Assembly: GCA_905182135.1 (NCBI GenBank)
Contig: CAJJAG010000002.1
Span: forward strand, 286,491 to 350,490
Direction of reading: 5' to 3'
From: an uncultured Acidimicrobiaceae bacterium
GTDB lineage: Bacteria; Actinomycetota; Acidimicrobiia; Acidimicrobiales; UBA10347
DNA: 64,000 bases
Position numbers and translations under genes: made by a program. The notes below the pieces were generated by a model, which did no database searches, was not told where the DNA came from, and saw only the letters and a program-made list of their open reading frames with translations. This document shows positions 55,007 through 63,983 of this stretch, piece by piece. The stretch's first letter is position 1; the number at the start of each line of letters is the position of its first letter.

Positions 55007-56161
55007 CTAACGGTGACCCGGGGCCATATAGAACCAAACCGGATGAGGAGCGCCCTGCTCTTTGATCGCAACTCGTGCGGCCATGACCGTTCGGCCAGCC
55101 TGGGTCGACTCGAAGTACCACGCTTCTGCAGACCGCCCGCTTGGCGGTGGCCCATCGACCAGTTCGAGCGCGGCTTCCTCGTAGTACGTGCGAATATCGT
55201 GGCAAACCGCTGTGGTGTTCCCACCAGGAATCCCAGCTTCTTTCCAGAGCGCCCCGTTGGCAATGTCATCAAAGATCTGCAGGGCACCCGGAACCCCATC
55301 GGGGTCAACGACACGACCGACTGAGGTGACGCCTCTGCGTTCGAGAGCTCGATCGAACGCCTTGCGCATGCCATTAGCTTCGTCGACGGCCGCCGGAAGC
55401 GATGGATCGAATCGAGGCGGCAAGGCACAGCTCAACGGCGTCTCGTCAGCCTCGATGACCTCGGGATAGATCTCGAGCACCGGGCCTGTTTCAGCATCGA
55501 GCATGGCAAAGGCGCGGGCCAACACAGCGTGCTGGAATTCAGCGTCGCCAGGCTTTCCCATCGGGCGGCCTAGCGGGAACTCGCAGAACAGCGCACGGGG
55601 AGGCTGCATTCGCTCAACGACGGACTTGGTTGCAGCCAAGGTGACGGTGGCGATGCCAGCAGCTTCGAAGACATGGGCAAGCGTACTCACGGTACGCGTG
55701 CAGAGTGGTCAAACAGGTGTGAGCAGCACGATGTCAACACCGTCAGCCTTGAGTTGTGCAGCAGCACGAGGACCGGAGTCGATTCGGATCGTCGCAACGT
55801 CGTCCGGCTGATTGCCGGCAAACGATGCATGTCGTGGTGCCACGGCACCGATGACACCCTGAGCGGCAAGTTCATCGAGCCGATCGATGGGAAAGACCAC
55901 GTTCAGGTCAATCGCAATACCAGACCGGTCAAAGTTTGGGCTCCAATGCCCGAGCACGAGATCGCGAGCATCGCTCGGGAGTAGGCGATATTCGGTGTCA
56001 CCAGGCTGGAAGCCTTCATCGCCGCTGCGATGCAGTGCTGCGGACGTCACGATTGCAACCGTCGCCTCAGCCAGCGGCTTGGGGGTTGCCCACGCTGCAG
56101 CCTCGAACTCAGGAACGGGCAAGCCGTCGCCCACACCGCGCATCATTTCATCGCCAGCCAT
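55007..56161 (-). CDS. candidate selenoprotein, glycine/sarcosine/betaine reductase B (GrdB)-like, Sec151
   Basis: The frame runs from ATG 56161 to the stop at 55007, 384 residues, with one TGA at 55709-55711. Both halves belong to the GrdB-like family: ATVAIVTSAALHRSGDE, FPIDRLDELAAQGVIG and APRHASFAGN before it, GVDIVLLTPV-U-PLC at the TGA, and STLAHVFEAAGIATVTLAAT after it. The TGA is therefore probably selenocysteine in a U-P-L-C redox motif. A SECIS-like stem-loop follows. GAGG six bases before ATG 56161 sets the start. Without Sec, two orphan pieces of 150 and 227 residues would result, and the second would lack its conserved PLC segment. In anaerobes GrdB reduces glycine betaine or sarcosine; in this family of stand-alone homologues the reaction is unknown. 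Selenocysteine machinery is not in the window. Confidence 0.82.
55677..55701 (-). promoter_or_regulatory. candidate bacterial SECIS element
   Basis: In RNA sense, after UGA and seven bases, GCA-c-GCGUAC pairs with GUACGC-u-UGC around a five-base loop CGUGA. The 6-bp upper stem is perfect, there is one C-U mismatch, then three pairs. The loop contains GU and lies about 18 bases past UGA, within the 16-37 range of bacterial SECIS elements. Confidence 0.7.
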
Positions 56162-56281
56162 AGTCAACCTCTCGTCGTCTTCTCACACCACGCTAGAAGA
56201 TCTGCCGGTGGCTCTCGTAGTTGGCCGGGCGGCGAACCTGCACTGCTGCCCATGCAAGGCCTTCCTACTAGTGTGCAGCTG

Positions 56282-57226
56282 ATGGAACTCGCCGTGATCG
56301 ACTTCGACACCCCACTCGAACAGCAGGCTGCGGTCATGGCCGAAGCGTGCGAAACCACGGGCTTTTTTCAACTACCTCTCTCCGTCGTATCTAGACAGGT
56401 CGCCGACGACGCCTGGGTTGCAGCGGCCGAGTTCTTCGCGCTGCCCGAACGAGAGAAACGACGTATCGAATTCCCCGAACCTGGCTACCCCTATGGCTAC
56501 TCGCCGTTCAAGTTCGAGACCCTCGCCAAATCGCTCGACGATGGCACGCCAAGTGGGCCGGACCTGAAAGAGTCGCTCTCAGTCGGACCAGATTGTGGTC
56601 GCGGTGCTGGAGCGTTGACAGCCCAAGACCAGGCGTGGATCCGCTCTCCTAGCTTGTGGCCCAAACACCCGACTCGTCTGCGGTCTACATGGACGGCGTA
56701 CTACCAAGAGCTTGCACAGGTAGCCGAACGACTGATGATGGTGATGGCACTAGCTCTTGAACTCCCCGCTGACTATTTTCAAACGTTAATCAACCAGCCG
56801 ATCACATCAATGCGAGCATTGCACTACCCCGCTATCGATGTCGACGCCGCTGCGAACTCGCTTCGGGCTGGCGCACACAGTGACTATGGAACCCTGACAA
56901 TCCTTCGTACCGACGACGTCAGCGGGTTAGAGATCAGACAGGCTGACGGAAGCTGGGTCGGCGTTTCGCCGGGACCCGACATGTTCGTGGTCAATCTCGG
57001 CGACTCAATCGAGCAGTGGACAAACAACCAATGGCGGTCGACGGTCCACCGGGTCGCACGCACCGATACGGCACCTCGGCAATCATTTGCGTTCTTCCAT
57101 ATGGCCAACTGGGACGCGACCATTGAGTGCCTGCCTACTTGCCGGGTCGGCGACGAGTCGCCTCGGCACGAACCCGTCCAGGCCGGGCCCTGGCTCATGC
57201 GCAAATTCACTTCGACCGTTACCTGA
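56282..57226 (+). CDS. 2-oxoglutarate/Fe(II)-dependent oxygenase (isopenicillin N synthase family)
   Basis: A 314-residue non-heme iron oxygenase. The N-terminal DIOX_N-like region (DFDTPLEQQAAVMAEACETT) is followed by the 2OG-FeII_Oxy domain with the iron ligands His-Asp in AHSDYGTLTIL and His in VHRVART, and the 2-oxoglutarate-binding Arg in RQSFAFF. It may hydroxylate or desaturate a small molecule. It is divergent from the selenoprotein gene, sharing a 120-bp intergenic region. The frame is open to 56030; I choose ATG 56282, where similarity begins. Confidence 0.87.
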   Translation: MELAVIDFDTPLEQQAAVMAEACETTGFFQLPLSVVSRQVADDAWVAAAEFFALPEREKRRIEFPEPGYPYGYSPFKFETLAKSLDDGTPSGPDLKESLSVGPDCGRGAGALTAQDQAWIRSPSLWPKHPTRLRSTWTAYYQELAQVAERLMMVMALALELPADYFQTLINQPITSMRALHYPAIDVDAAANSLRAGAHSDYGTLTILRTDDVSGLEIRQADGSWVGVSPGPDMFVVNLGDSIEQWTNNQWRSTVHRVARTDTAPRQSFAFFHMANWDATIECLPTCRVGDESPRHEPVQAGPWLMRKFTSTVT

Positions 57227-57694
57227 CACCAGCGAGACCGATTGCTAGGTCTAAAGGGAACCGGGCGCTCGGGGCTTTTAATTCGGCTGACCGCACGGTT
57301 GCCTTCGAACTGCTGGGTTTAAGAAACAACTCGGCTTGCCACGCAAAGCCTGGTGTTGCCTTTCCACCCCAATTCTCGAAGGGGCCCTAACCAGCGCACG
57401 CCCCCAGGTACAGGTTTTCTGACCCAAGCCTTGGGCGGGTTCTCTGAGTCGAACCGCGACCTCTGGCCCCACGACATGTCGGCGCTCGCCGATGCTCCGG
57501 TAGACCAAAAGGGCTTCGTCGACGCTACCGAACGTGAGGACAAGGTCAGAGCCGTGAACTTAGTTCGCTCGCTCCTCGCCACTGGCAACCTGGACATGAC
57601 CGCGCCTCTTGAGGTACGACCTGTCAGGTGCCGGGCCGCTGACCAGCGTGACTGAAGCTGTAAAAGCGCCACCTGTCGCGAGTAGTTTTAGATC
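57227..57694. other. intergenic region, nothing recognised
   Basis: 468 bases between the oxygenase and an SDR gene. No gene, tRNA or clear terminator seen. Confidence 0.45.
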
Positions 57695-58480
57695 ATGGAT
57701 TTGACAAAATTGTTTGGTGTTGCTGGCAAGGTTGCAATCGTGACTGGCGGGTCGCGGGGTATCGGTGAAATGATCGCCGAGGGTTTGGTCACGAACGGCG
57801 TGCGTACCTATATCACTGCCCGCAAGGCCGACGCATGCGATGCAACCGCCGAACGTTTGAGTGCCATCGGCGAGTGCATATCGATTCCGGCCGACATGTC
57901 TTCTGCCGAAGGTCTCGCCGCATTCGTTGCTGCGTTCCGCGAGCGTGAGAACGAACTCCACATCCTGGTCAACAACGCTGGCGCCGCATGGGGTGCCCCC
58001 ATGGGCGAGTTCCCCGATGTCGGCTTCGACAAGGTGATGGACATCAACGTCAAGGCGCCCTACATGCTCACTCAAGCGTTGTTAGAGCCACTCACCGCTG
58101 CAGCCACCCCCGACGACCCCGGGCGAGTCATCATGACCGGCTCAGTCGATGGCATCCGTGTGCCGGTTGGCGACAACTTTTCGTACTCGGCGTCGAAGGC
58201 CGGCATCCACATGCTGGCTCGCCATATGGCTAAGTTCTTGACCGACCGCAACATCACCGTGAACTGCATCGCTCCAGGTCCCTTCGAGTCGAAGATGATG
58301 GCCTACATGCTCGAGGACGAGAAGATCCGCGCGAACATCGAGGGCACGAATCCTCGGGGCCGCATCGGCACACCTGAAGATGTCGCTGGCACCGTCATCT
58401 GGCTATCCAGCCGGGCTGGCGCCTATATCAACGGTGTAACTGTGCCTGTCGACGGTGGTATATCGATGCTCAACGCGTAA
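57695..58480 (+). CDS. short-chain dehydrogenase/reductase (RhlG/FabG-like)
   Basis: A 261-residue SDR. TGGSRGIGEMIAEGL (cofactor-binding), NNAGAAWG, catalytic Ser in TGSVDGIRVP with the Tyr-Lys pair in SYSASKAGIHM, and IAPGPFESKM. The residue set YITARKADAC after beta-2 suggests NADPH. The group includes 3-oxoacyl reductases of unlinked pathways. Role unknown. Confidence 0.88.
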   Translation: MDLTKLFGVAGKVAIVTGGSRGIGEMIAEGLVTNGVRTYITARKADACDATAERLSAIGECISIPADMSSAEGLAAFVAAFRERENELHILVNNAGAAWGAPMGEFPDVGFDKVMDINVKAPYMLTQALLEPLTAAATPDDPGRVIMTGSVDGIRVPVGDNFSYSASKAGIHMLARHMAKFLTDRNITVNCIAPGPFESKMMAYMLEDEKIRANIEGTNPRGRIGTPEDVAGTVIWLSSRAGAYINGVTVPVDGGISMLNA

Positions 58481-58971
58481 AGGCCCCACTAACTGCCGGC
58501 CCACTTAGCAACAGAACCTTCCGCCCCCTGTTTCACTGGGTACCCGCACCGTGATAGCACCCCGCTTCGCCGCAGTCAGCCAAGAGGTGAGGACCAAAGT
58601 TTGACAGTTAACAGCGACGCACTCCGAGTGTGTTATCTAACCATTCTTGCCCAGCGAACTCTCAACGGCCGCAGCAAACTTGCTCGTGATTGTGGTCGTG
58701 ACGGGACCCGCCGTGCTGAAACTTTGGTGGCACTACAACCAACAACAGAGCCAGTCCAACACAGGTGCATCGCTACAGCTCCCAACCTTTGCTTTGTTCA
58801 ACCGTTGTCCAATGACCTTGAGCTAAGCGCAAGCGCCACCTTCGAAGAGCAGCTTTAGAAGACTCGCTCCAGCGAAGAGGCGCCGGCCAGCCGATCCTTC
58901 TACCCGTGGTTCACAAACCGATTGACGCTGGCGGCTTGGAGCTAGGTCGCTACGGGCAATATCGTGCGTCC
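58481..58971. other. intergenic region, nothing recognised
   Basis: 491 bases before the SRPBCC gene. Short open frames have no recognisable content. Confidence 0.45.
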
Positions 58972-59424
58972 ATGTCTTGGGAACACGCAAAAACTGTCGA
59001 AATCGCCGCCACACCTATTGACGTGTACAACATCGTCAGCAGCCTCGAACGAATGGGCGAATGGAGTCCTGAGAATACGGGCGGAAGCTGGATCCTCGGC
59101 AACGGCACCAATGTGGGCGACCGTTTTGAAGGTAACAACGCGATAGGCGACCGCACATGGAGCGCCGTCGCCGAGGTCGTGCGCTGTGACCCTGGCTCGG
59201 CATTTTGTTTCACCGTCGGAGCGCTAGATAACCCTGTTGCTGAATGGGGCTACCACTTGGAAGCGACCGATCAGGGCACACGAGTAACCGAAACCTGGAA
59301 GATGACGCAGCTGCCGCCATCACTTGTCGACGCACCCGAAGAACGGGTGCAGGGTCGAGCCGACATGGTTGCCGACGGCATGGTCACCACTCTCGCAAAC
59401 CTCAAAGCCTCAATCGAAGGCTGA
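58972..59424 (+). CDS. SRPBCC family protein
   Basis: A 150-residue START/polyketide-cyclase-like protein, which binds a hydrophobic ligand in a helix-grip fold. Landmarks: SWEHAKTVEIAATPIDVYNI at the N-terminus, MGEWSPENTGG, and a C-terminal helix with MVADGMVTTLANLKASIEG. ATG 58972 matches the fold; the frame is open to 58906. It converges with the ABC permease gene at 26 bases. Confidence 0.85.
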   Translation: MSWEHAKTVEIAATPIDVYNIVSSLERMGEWSPENTGGSWILGNGTNVGDRFEGNNAIGDRTWSAVAEVVRCDPGSAFCFTVGALDNPVAEWGYHLEATDQGTRVTETWKMTQLPPSLVDAPEERVQGRADMVADGMVTTLANLKASIEG

Positions 59425-59450
59425 CCCTGGGTTCGCTCTGTCGGCACTCG

Positions 59451-60278
59451 TCAGTTCTGCGCCAGTCGCCCGCGCAACGCAAGCATCGCCATCGTCTGGC
59501 TGATGGTTCCCAGGATTGCAATGGCCAACAATGCCTTACCGATCTCGCCCCATTGCCAACCCGCGGACAACAAGCTACGCATGCCTTCGAGGACGTACGT
59601 GATCGGGTTGAATCGGGCGATCCCTCGCATCCATGGCGTGAGATTTTCCAGTGGCACGGTCGATGAGGTCAGAAACGCAAACGGGAAGAACAACAGAAAG
59701 CTTGACGCGACAGCGCCTGGGTTGGCTGTCTTCAACGCAATCGCATAGGGGAAGCCGGTAAAGGCCAAGCCCCACAACGCTCCGATCAGGATGAACAGCA
59801 ACAGCCCAAGCACACCGGTTCCAAACGACACGCCAACTATTACGCCCAGAATGAGAACCGGGATACACAACGCCATAACCAGCATGAAATCCGACACCAT
59901 CAGTCCCAGTAACAGTGGCAAACGCCGCACTGGGCTGAGCAACAGCCGATCGAAGTAGCCGGTCTGAATGTCAGTGACGAGGGCCGTTGCCCGGCTTATG
60001 CCAGTGACCGCGAAAATAATTGCCGTTGGCAGTTGGAAGTTCTTGTAGCTGAAGTCGGTAGCTCCTGGGATCGCTTCGGTCAGGTCTTGTAGCGCTCCAA
60101 CGTTCACGATGAAGAAGAACGCTGGGATGAAGAGTGCAGGCAAGAATGCTTCGGGTTCACGCGGGATGGCCCGTATCGCTCGTTTGGCGACCGTCCACAA
60201 GTCGCGTAGAAAGCCCGATGGCCGCGCCTGCACGTTGGAACGGACAGTTGCGGCGCGTGGCGTGTCGGTGACGGTCAT
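59451..60278 (-). CDS. ABC-2 type exporter permease (DrrB-like)
   Basis: A 275-residue membrane protein with six spans (about residues 45-65, 80-100, 120-145, 150-175, 180-200, 245-265) and the ABC-2 signature region GLAFTGFPYAIALKTANPGA. It pairs with the ATPase gene upstream, whose stop overlaps its start by four bases. The complex probably exports a hydrophobic drug or lipid; the substrate is unknown. Confidence 0.9.
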   Translation of the reverse strand: MTVTDTPRAATVRSNVQARPSGFLRDLWTVAKRAIRAIPREPEAFLPALFIPAFFFIVNVGALQDLTEAIPGATDFSYKNFQLPTAIIFAVTGISRATALVTDIQTGYFDRLLLSPVRRLPLLLGLMVSDFMLVMALCIPVLILGVIVGVSFGTGVLGLLLFILIGALWGLAFTGFPYAIALKTANPGAVASSFLLFFPFAFLTSSTVPLENLTPWMRGIARFNPITYVLEGMRSLLSAGWQWGEIGKALLAIAILGTISQTMAMLALRGRLAQN

Positions 60279-61216
60279 CCGGAGACCTCAATTCGGTCGC
60301 CCGTGAGTTCCAGAAAGACGTCGTCCAGGGTCGGCGTGCGCAACGTGAGCTCGCCAATCTTGACACCTGCGCCATCAAGCGCGATCACAACCGGTGACAC
60401 AGCCGCTGCGCCATCATTGACCGATACCAGCAGTGCCCGCGGGCCAGTTTCGACCTTATCGACGCACGGCAACGCCTGGAGCGCTGCAACCGCACTTTCG
60501 TTATCATCAACACTGACCTGGATTACGTCGGCGCCGATAGAACGTTTGAGTGCTTCGGGAGTGCCCTCGCCAACAATGAGGCCATTGTTGATAATGCCTA
60601 CTCGATCGGCAAGTTCGTCGGCTTCTTCGAGATACTGAGTGGTCAGAAAGATCGTTGTGCCCAGTTCCTTGTTCAGGGCACGGACCTCGTCCCATACTTG
60701 CACCCGGCTGTGCGGGTCAAGCCCGGTGGTCGGTTCGTCGAGAAAGAGCAGATCGGGGCTGTGCATCAACGACGCGGCTAGATCAAGCCGGCGGCGCATA
60801 CCGCCGGAATAGGTCCCGATCCAACGATCGGTTGCTTCGACATCAATCAGCGAACTGAGTTCTTCGATTCGAACGTCAGTTTCTTTCCGGGTCAGGCCGT
60901 ATAGCGCACCCTGCAGCCGCAAGATCTCGCGACCGCTTTGCTTTTCGTCAAGCGACGCATCCTGCAACGCCGCCCCGATACGCAGCCGGATCTTCGACGC
61001 TCCCGATACGACATCGTGACCAAGCACAGTTGCCTTGCCGCCGGTTGGCCGCAGCAGCGTGATCAGCATTTTTACCACCGTGGACTTGCCGGCACCGTTT
61101 GGACCCAGAAAGCCGTAGATCTCTCCATCTTGCACCCGCAGGTCGACACTCTTCACTGCCTGAACGTCGCCGAACGAGCGTTTCAAGCCCACCGTTTCGA
61201 TAGCTAAATCACTCAT
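60275..61216 (-). CDS. ABC exporter ATP-binding protein (DrrA-like)
   Basis: A 313-residue ATPase. Walker A GPNGAGKST (about residue 38), Q-loop GAALQDASLD, signature YSGGMRRRLDLA, Walker B LLFLDEPTTGLDP and switch His replaced by Gln in FLTTQYLEEAD, as in other DrrA-type proteins. The C-terminal ligand-coupling region ends TPTLDDVFLELTG, typical of the daunorubicin-resistance group. Confidence 0.93.
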   Translation of the reverse strand: MSDLAIETVGLKRSFGDVQAVKSVDLRVQDGEIYGFLGPNGAGKSTVVKMLITLLRPTGGKATVLGHDVVSGASKIRLRIGAALQDASLDEKQSGREILRLQGALYGLTRKETDVRIEELSSLIDVEATDRWIGTYSGGMRRRLDLAASLMHSPDLLFLDEPTTGLDPHSRVQVWDEVRALNKELGTTIFLTTQYLEEADELADRVGIINNGLIVGEGTPEALKRSIGADVIQVSVDDNESAVAALQALPCVDKVETGPRALLVSVNDGAAAVSPVVIALDGAGVKIGELTLRTPTLDDVFLELTGDRIEVSG

Positions 61217-62015
61217 TACAGACGAACCTACCTTGACAGGCGCTTACTCTCTTGCAGGAACGGGCGCAACTTGTCATCCGAGAATGTGGCGGCCCGTTTC
61301 GCCAAGCTCGGCTGGTTCGACTCGCCGTCGTTGGCGCTGTCCGTGGACCAGCAGCCACGAGCCATCGTCAGCTAACAACGACGGGAGTTCGGACGCGCAG
61401 CGATGGCATTGGCACGGTGGGTGCATCAGCATGTTGGGCCGGTCGTCGCCCCAATCATTTTCGATTGCGGTGCACACGATGTTGACGGCCAAACTTTCAT
61501 TCGCACTGCGGTTTTCGTCGTCCACAGTATGCAGTCTTGCCGCTAAGCGCTGCGCACTCAACCCGACCCCTTAAACGTCTGGCAATGGGCGTCTCGGCTA
61601 GGACGCAACGGGACTGCGAACTGGGGCCGCTACCTGCCCAGGGCCATGTGGACCATCATGCGCGAGGCGTTGATCGACACGAGCCTCGTCACGTTGTGCG
61701 GCCTAGGGCTTCCCGTCCCTCATCGGGATGCGGCAGAACTCCCATGTTGCCCGATGTGCGCCTTACTGCAACTGGCATCGTTGCTATTGCAGCGCGGCAA
61801 CAGCACTTTGGTGGCTGATCTCAACAAGGTTTCAGGGCGAGCCCCACTCCCTGTCCTCGGGCAACGTTGCGCCTGGTTTCGGTAGGCTTTCGGCTTCATC
61901 GCTACGGCTGCGACATCTAGACTGAGCGTCATACGCACCAAGATTGGGTGGGGCCCAACACTCAAGACAGTAACCCCGCACATATTTTTGTCACCCTCAA
62001 AACCGGAGCCAACCG
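61217..62015. other. 799-bp region with doubtful short frames
   Basis: On the plus strand, 61646-61885 reads REALIDTSLVTLCGLGLP followed by AAELPCCPMCALLQLASLLL, with a CxxC that could bind zinc. On the minus strand 61274-61561 has HPPCQCHRCASELPSLL. Both could be traces of small zinc proteins, but neither is convincing as a working gene. Confidence 0.3.
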
Positions 62016-62762
62016 ATGACTGACCTAGAGATACTGCCCGGCGCCGAACCGCTCTCGCATCGAGGCGGGCCCATCGGCGTGTTGGTCATCCATGGCTTTA
62101 CCGGTTCACCCCAGTCGATGGACCCCATCGCCCAAGCCTGTATCCGCGCAGGCCACACCGTAGAGATGCCTCGCCTTCCTGGCCATGGCACCAACGTTGA
62201 CGACATGTTGAACACAGGCTGGCCAGACTGGTCCGCGCATGTCGAACAGGTCTATTTGGACTTAGCATCGCGCTGCGACCGCGTGTTCGTGACGGGTCTG
62301 TCGATGGGAGGGGCGCTTACCCTCTGGCTAGCATCACGCCATAACACGATTGCCGGCATAGCGATTGTCAACTCAGCCGGTGAGCCAAACGCCGAACGAA
62401 CTGCAGCACTGGCAGGACTCATCAAGGGTGGCCAAGTCACCATCGATGCCATCGGCAATGACATCGCCAAGCCTGGCGTTGTCGAACTCGCCTATGACAA
62501 AACACCCCTAGCTCCGCTGCTATCGCTCGTCGAAGCAATCAACGACTTTGACCTGGGAGCCATCACCTGCCCCACCTTGATCATGGTTAGCGACCAAGAT
62601 CACGTTGTGCCACCCGAGACAGCGGATTACATAGCCGACCAAATCAACACCATGACAAGTGTGGTGCATTTGACCAAGAGCTTTCATGTGGCGACGCTCG
62701 ACCACGACGCTGAATTTATCAATACCCAGATCGTCGACTTCATCGTCAGCAACAGCTACTAA
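62016..62762 (+). CDS. alpha/beta-hydrolase, carboxylesterase/monoacylglycerol-lipase-like
   Basis: A 248-residue esterase of the Est30 group. HGFTGSPQSM (oxyanion region), LPGHGTN, nucleophile in TGLSMGGAL, Asp in VSDQDHVVP and His in SFHVATLDHD form a complete triad. GGAG precedes ATG 62016 at eight bases. It converges on coaE across a strong hairpin. Confidence 0.92.
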   Translation: MTDLEILPGAEPLSHRGGPIGVLVIHGFTGSPQSMDPIAQACIRAGHTVEMPRLPGHGTNVDDMLNTGWPDWSAHVEQVYLDLASRCDRVFVTGLSMGGALTLWLASRHNTIAGIAIVNSAGEPNAERTAALAGLIKGGQVTIDAIGNDIAKPGVVELAYDKTPLAPLLSLVEAINDFDLGAITCPTLIMVSDQDHVVPPETADYIADQINTMTSVVHLTKSFHVATLDHDAEFINTQIVDFIVSNSY

Positions 62763-62765
62763 GGC

Positions 62766-62815
62766 GGGCACTCCTAGGACCAGCGCACCTGCTGCGCGCC
62801 TAGACGGCCGTGCCC
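62766..62815. terminator. bidirectional terminator-like hairpin between convergent genes
   Basis: Nested arms GGGCAC/GTGCCC, CTAGG/CCTAG and GCGCA/TGCGC surround the loop at 62788-62793. It starts three bases past the hydrolase stop and lies between two converging genes. T-tracts are weak. Confidence 0.6.
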
Positions 62816-62894
62816 TCCATACCCGTCAGGTCACCTTTAGTCGTCACTCTGTCAGCCTCATTTCGGGCCAATCCCCATCTGCCGTTAGTCGGTG

Positions 62895-63518
62895 CTAACG
62901 AGAGAGCATCGGCACGATCGCTGCCACCGCTGCCGTCAACTCTGCTAGGTCACCGTTATTGGTCACGACGATGTCTGCGACGTCTCGCCGGGTCTCATCA
63001 TCTGTCTGGGAGGCGATCCGCTCTGCGGCATCAACGGGGTCCATCCCTCGGGTGCCCTCAAGCCGCTCAATACGAATCGGCGTAGAGGCTTCGACCACCA
63101 CGACAGTGTCATAGCCGTAGCCCGAAGGTAGATCCTGTCCGAGATTGGATTCGACCAACACCGCCATGTCGAGCACAACCCACGCGTGCCCCGCCGCAGC
63201 AGCAGCCACTAACTGGTCGTCGAGTTCGGCGTTGATAGCTGGATGGCTAACAGCTTCCAGACGCTCGAGTTGTGCCGGGTGGCCAAACACGATGGGCGCC
63301 AACTTAGTCCGGTCAATCACGGCGACACCTGCCTCGTCTGTAGTCAGAATATTCTCACCAAAGAGTTCAACCACGCCATCAAACGCTCGGCCACCAGGTT
63401 CGATAACCTGCCGGCCGATCTGGTCTACATCGATGATCCATGCGTCGTGGTCAGCGAACAGGGATGCCACTGTCGACTTGCCCGCACCAATACCACCGCA
63501 TAACCCTGTAATACGCAC
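62895..63518 (-). CDS. coaE: dephospho-CoA kinase
   Basis: The last step of coenzyme A synthesis, phosphorylating the 3'-OH of dephospho-CoA. 208 residues. P-loop GGIGAGKSTVASLF (about residue 8), DVDQIGRQV, and HPAINAELDDQLV are present. GTG 63518 has GGAG ten bases upstream, and family similarity begins with VRITGLCGG; the frame extension to 63581 is rejected. Confidence 0.94.
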   Translation of the reverse strand: MRITGLCGGIGAGKSTVASLFADHDAWIIDVDQIGRQVIEPGGRAFDGVVELFGENILTTDEAGVAVIDRTKLAPIVFGHPAQLERLEAVSHPAINAELDDQLVAAAAAGHAWVVLDMAVLVESNLGQDLPSGYGYDTVVVVEASTPIRIERLEGTRGMDPVDAAERIASQTDDETRRDVADIVVTNNGDLAELTAAVAAIVPMLSR

Positions 63519-63520
63519 GG

Positions 63521-63750
63521 TTATACAGCTCCGTCGACAGTGATTATTTGGTGAGTAGCCCAAGACACTGCTGGCCCACACAGGTACATCGACATCGACA
63601 TCGACATCGCGTCTAGCTCAGCCGGCCTGCCTATCCGGCGTGCTGGCAACCGCCTTGAGAGTTCGGCCTGAAGATAGTCCTGGGTTTCAACTTCCATCGC
63701 TTTCATCATAATCTCGGTGGGAACAACCACGCGTTCGGCGCAAGGACCCA
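63521..63750 (-). pseudogene. C-terminal remnant of an SDR, with microsatellite insertion
   Basis: About 70 residues of an SDR C-terminus: VVPTEIMMKAMEVETQDYLQ, SRRLPARRIGRPAELD and the final CGPAVSWATHQIITVDGAV. Between them the codons for MSMSMS come from four CATCGA-type hexamers where a loop such as GAVLFL would be. No cofactor-binding or active-site part is left upstream. The stop lies two bases before the coaE start. The 5' limit is approximate. Confidence 0.75.
63586..63609. repeat. hexanucleotide microsatellite ACATCG x4
   Basis: Four perfect ACATCG units inside the SDR remnant, read as alternating Met-Ser on the minus strand. Confidence 0.9.
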
Positions 63751-63908
63751 CCGAGTGCTCGACGAATGGACCGAAAACCACCCGAGAGCCACAGCGTGGA
63801 GTCGACCCGATGACTTCGAGTTCATACCGGGGAGTACGCTGACCCGTTTGGCCTGCCCATTCCCGAGTTGGTCGGGTTTGTTTGTGTTGTTTTGGGTGTA
63901 AAACGGGG

Positions 63909-63936
63909 AAATGCCCTGGGCGTACCCAGGGCATTT
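63909..63936. terminator. strong bidirectional terminator
   Basis: Perfect 12-bp arms AAATGCCCTGGG and CCCAGGGCATTT with a four-base loop. It is followed by CTCATTTTGATTTT on the plus strand and by CCCCGTTTT on the minus strand. It probably ends a minus-strand gene right of the window, because no plus-strand gene precedes it closely. Confidence 0.8.
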
Positions 63937-63983
63937 CTCATTTTGATTTTGTGCGGATCTGCTTCTCGTTACTACATGTGTGT

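Noticed and set aside
61646..61885. Cys-rich plus-strand frame with a CxxC as a small zinc protein
   Set aside because: No ribosome-binding site or known family; the basic tail looks random.
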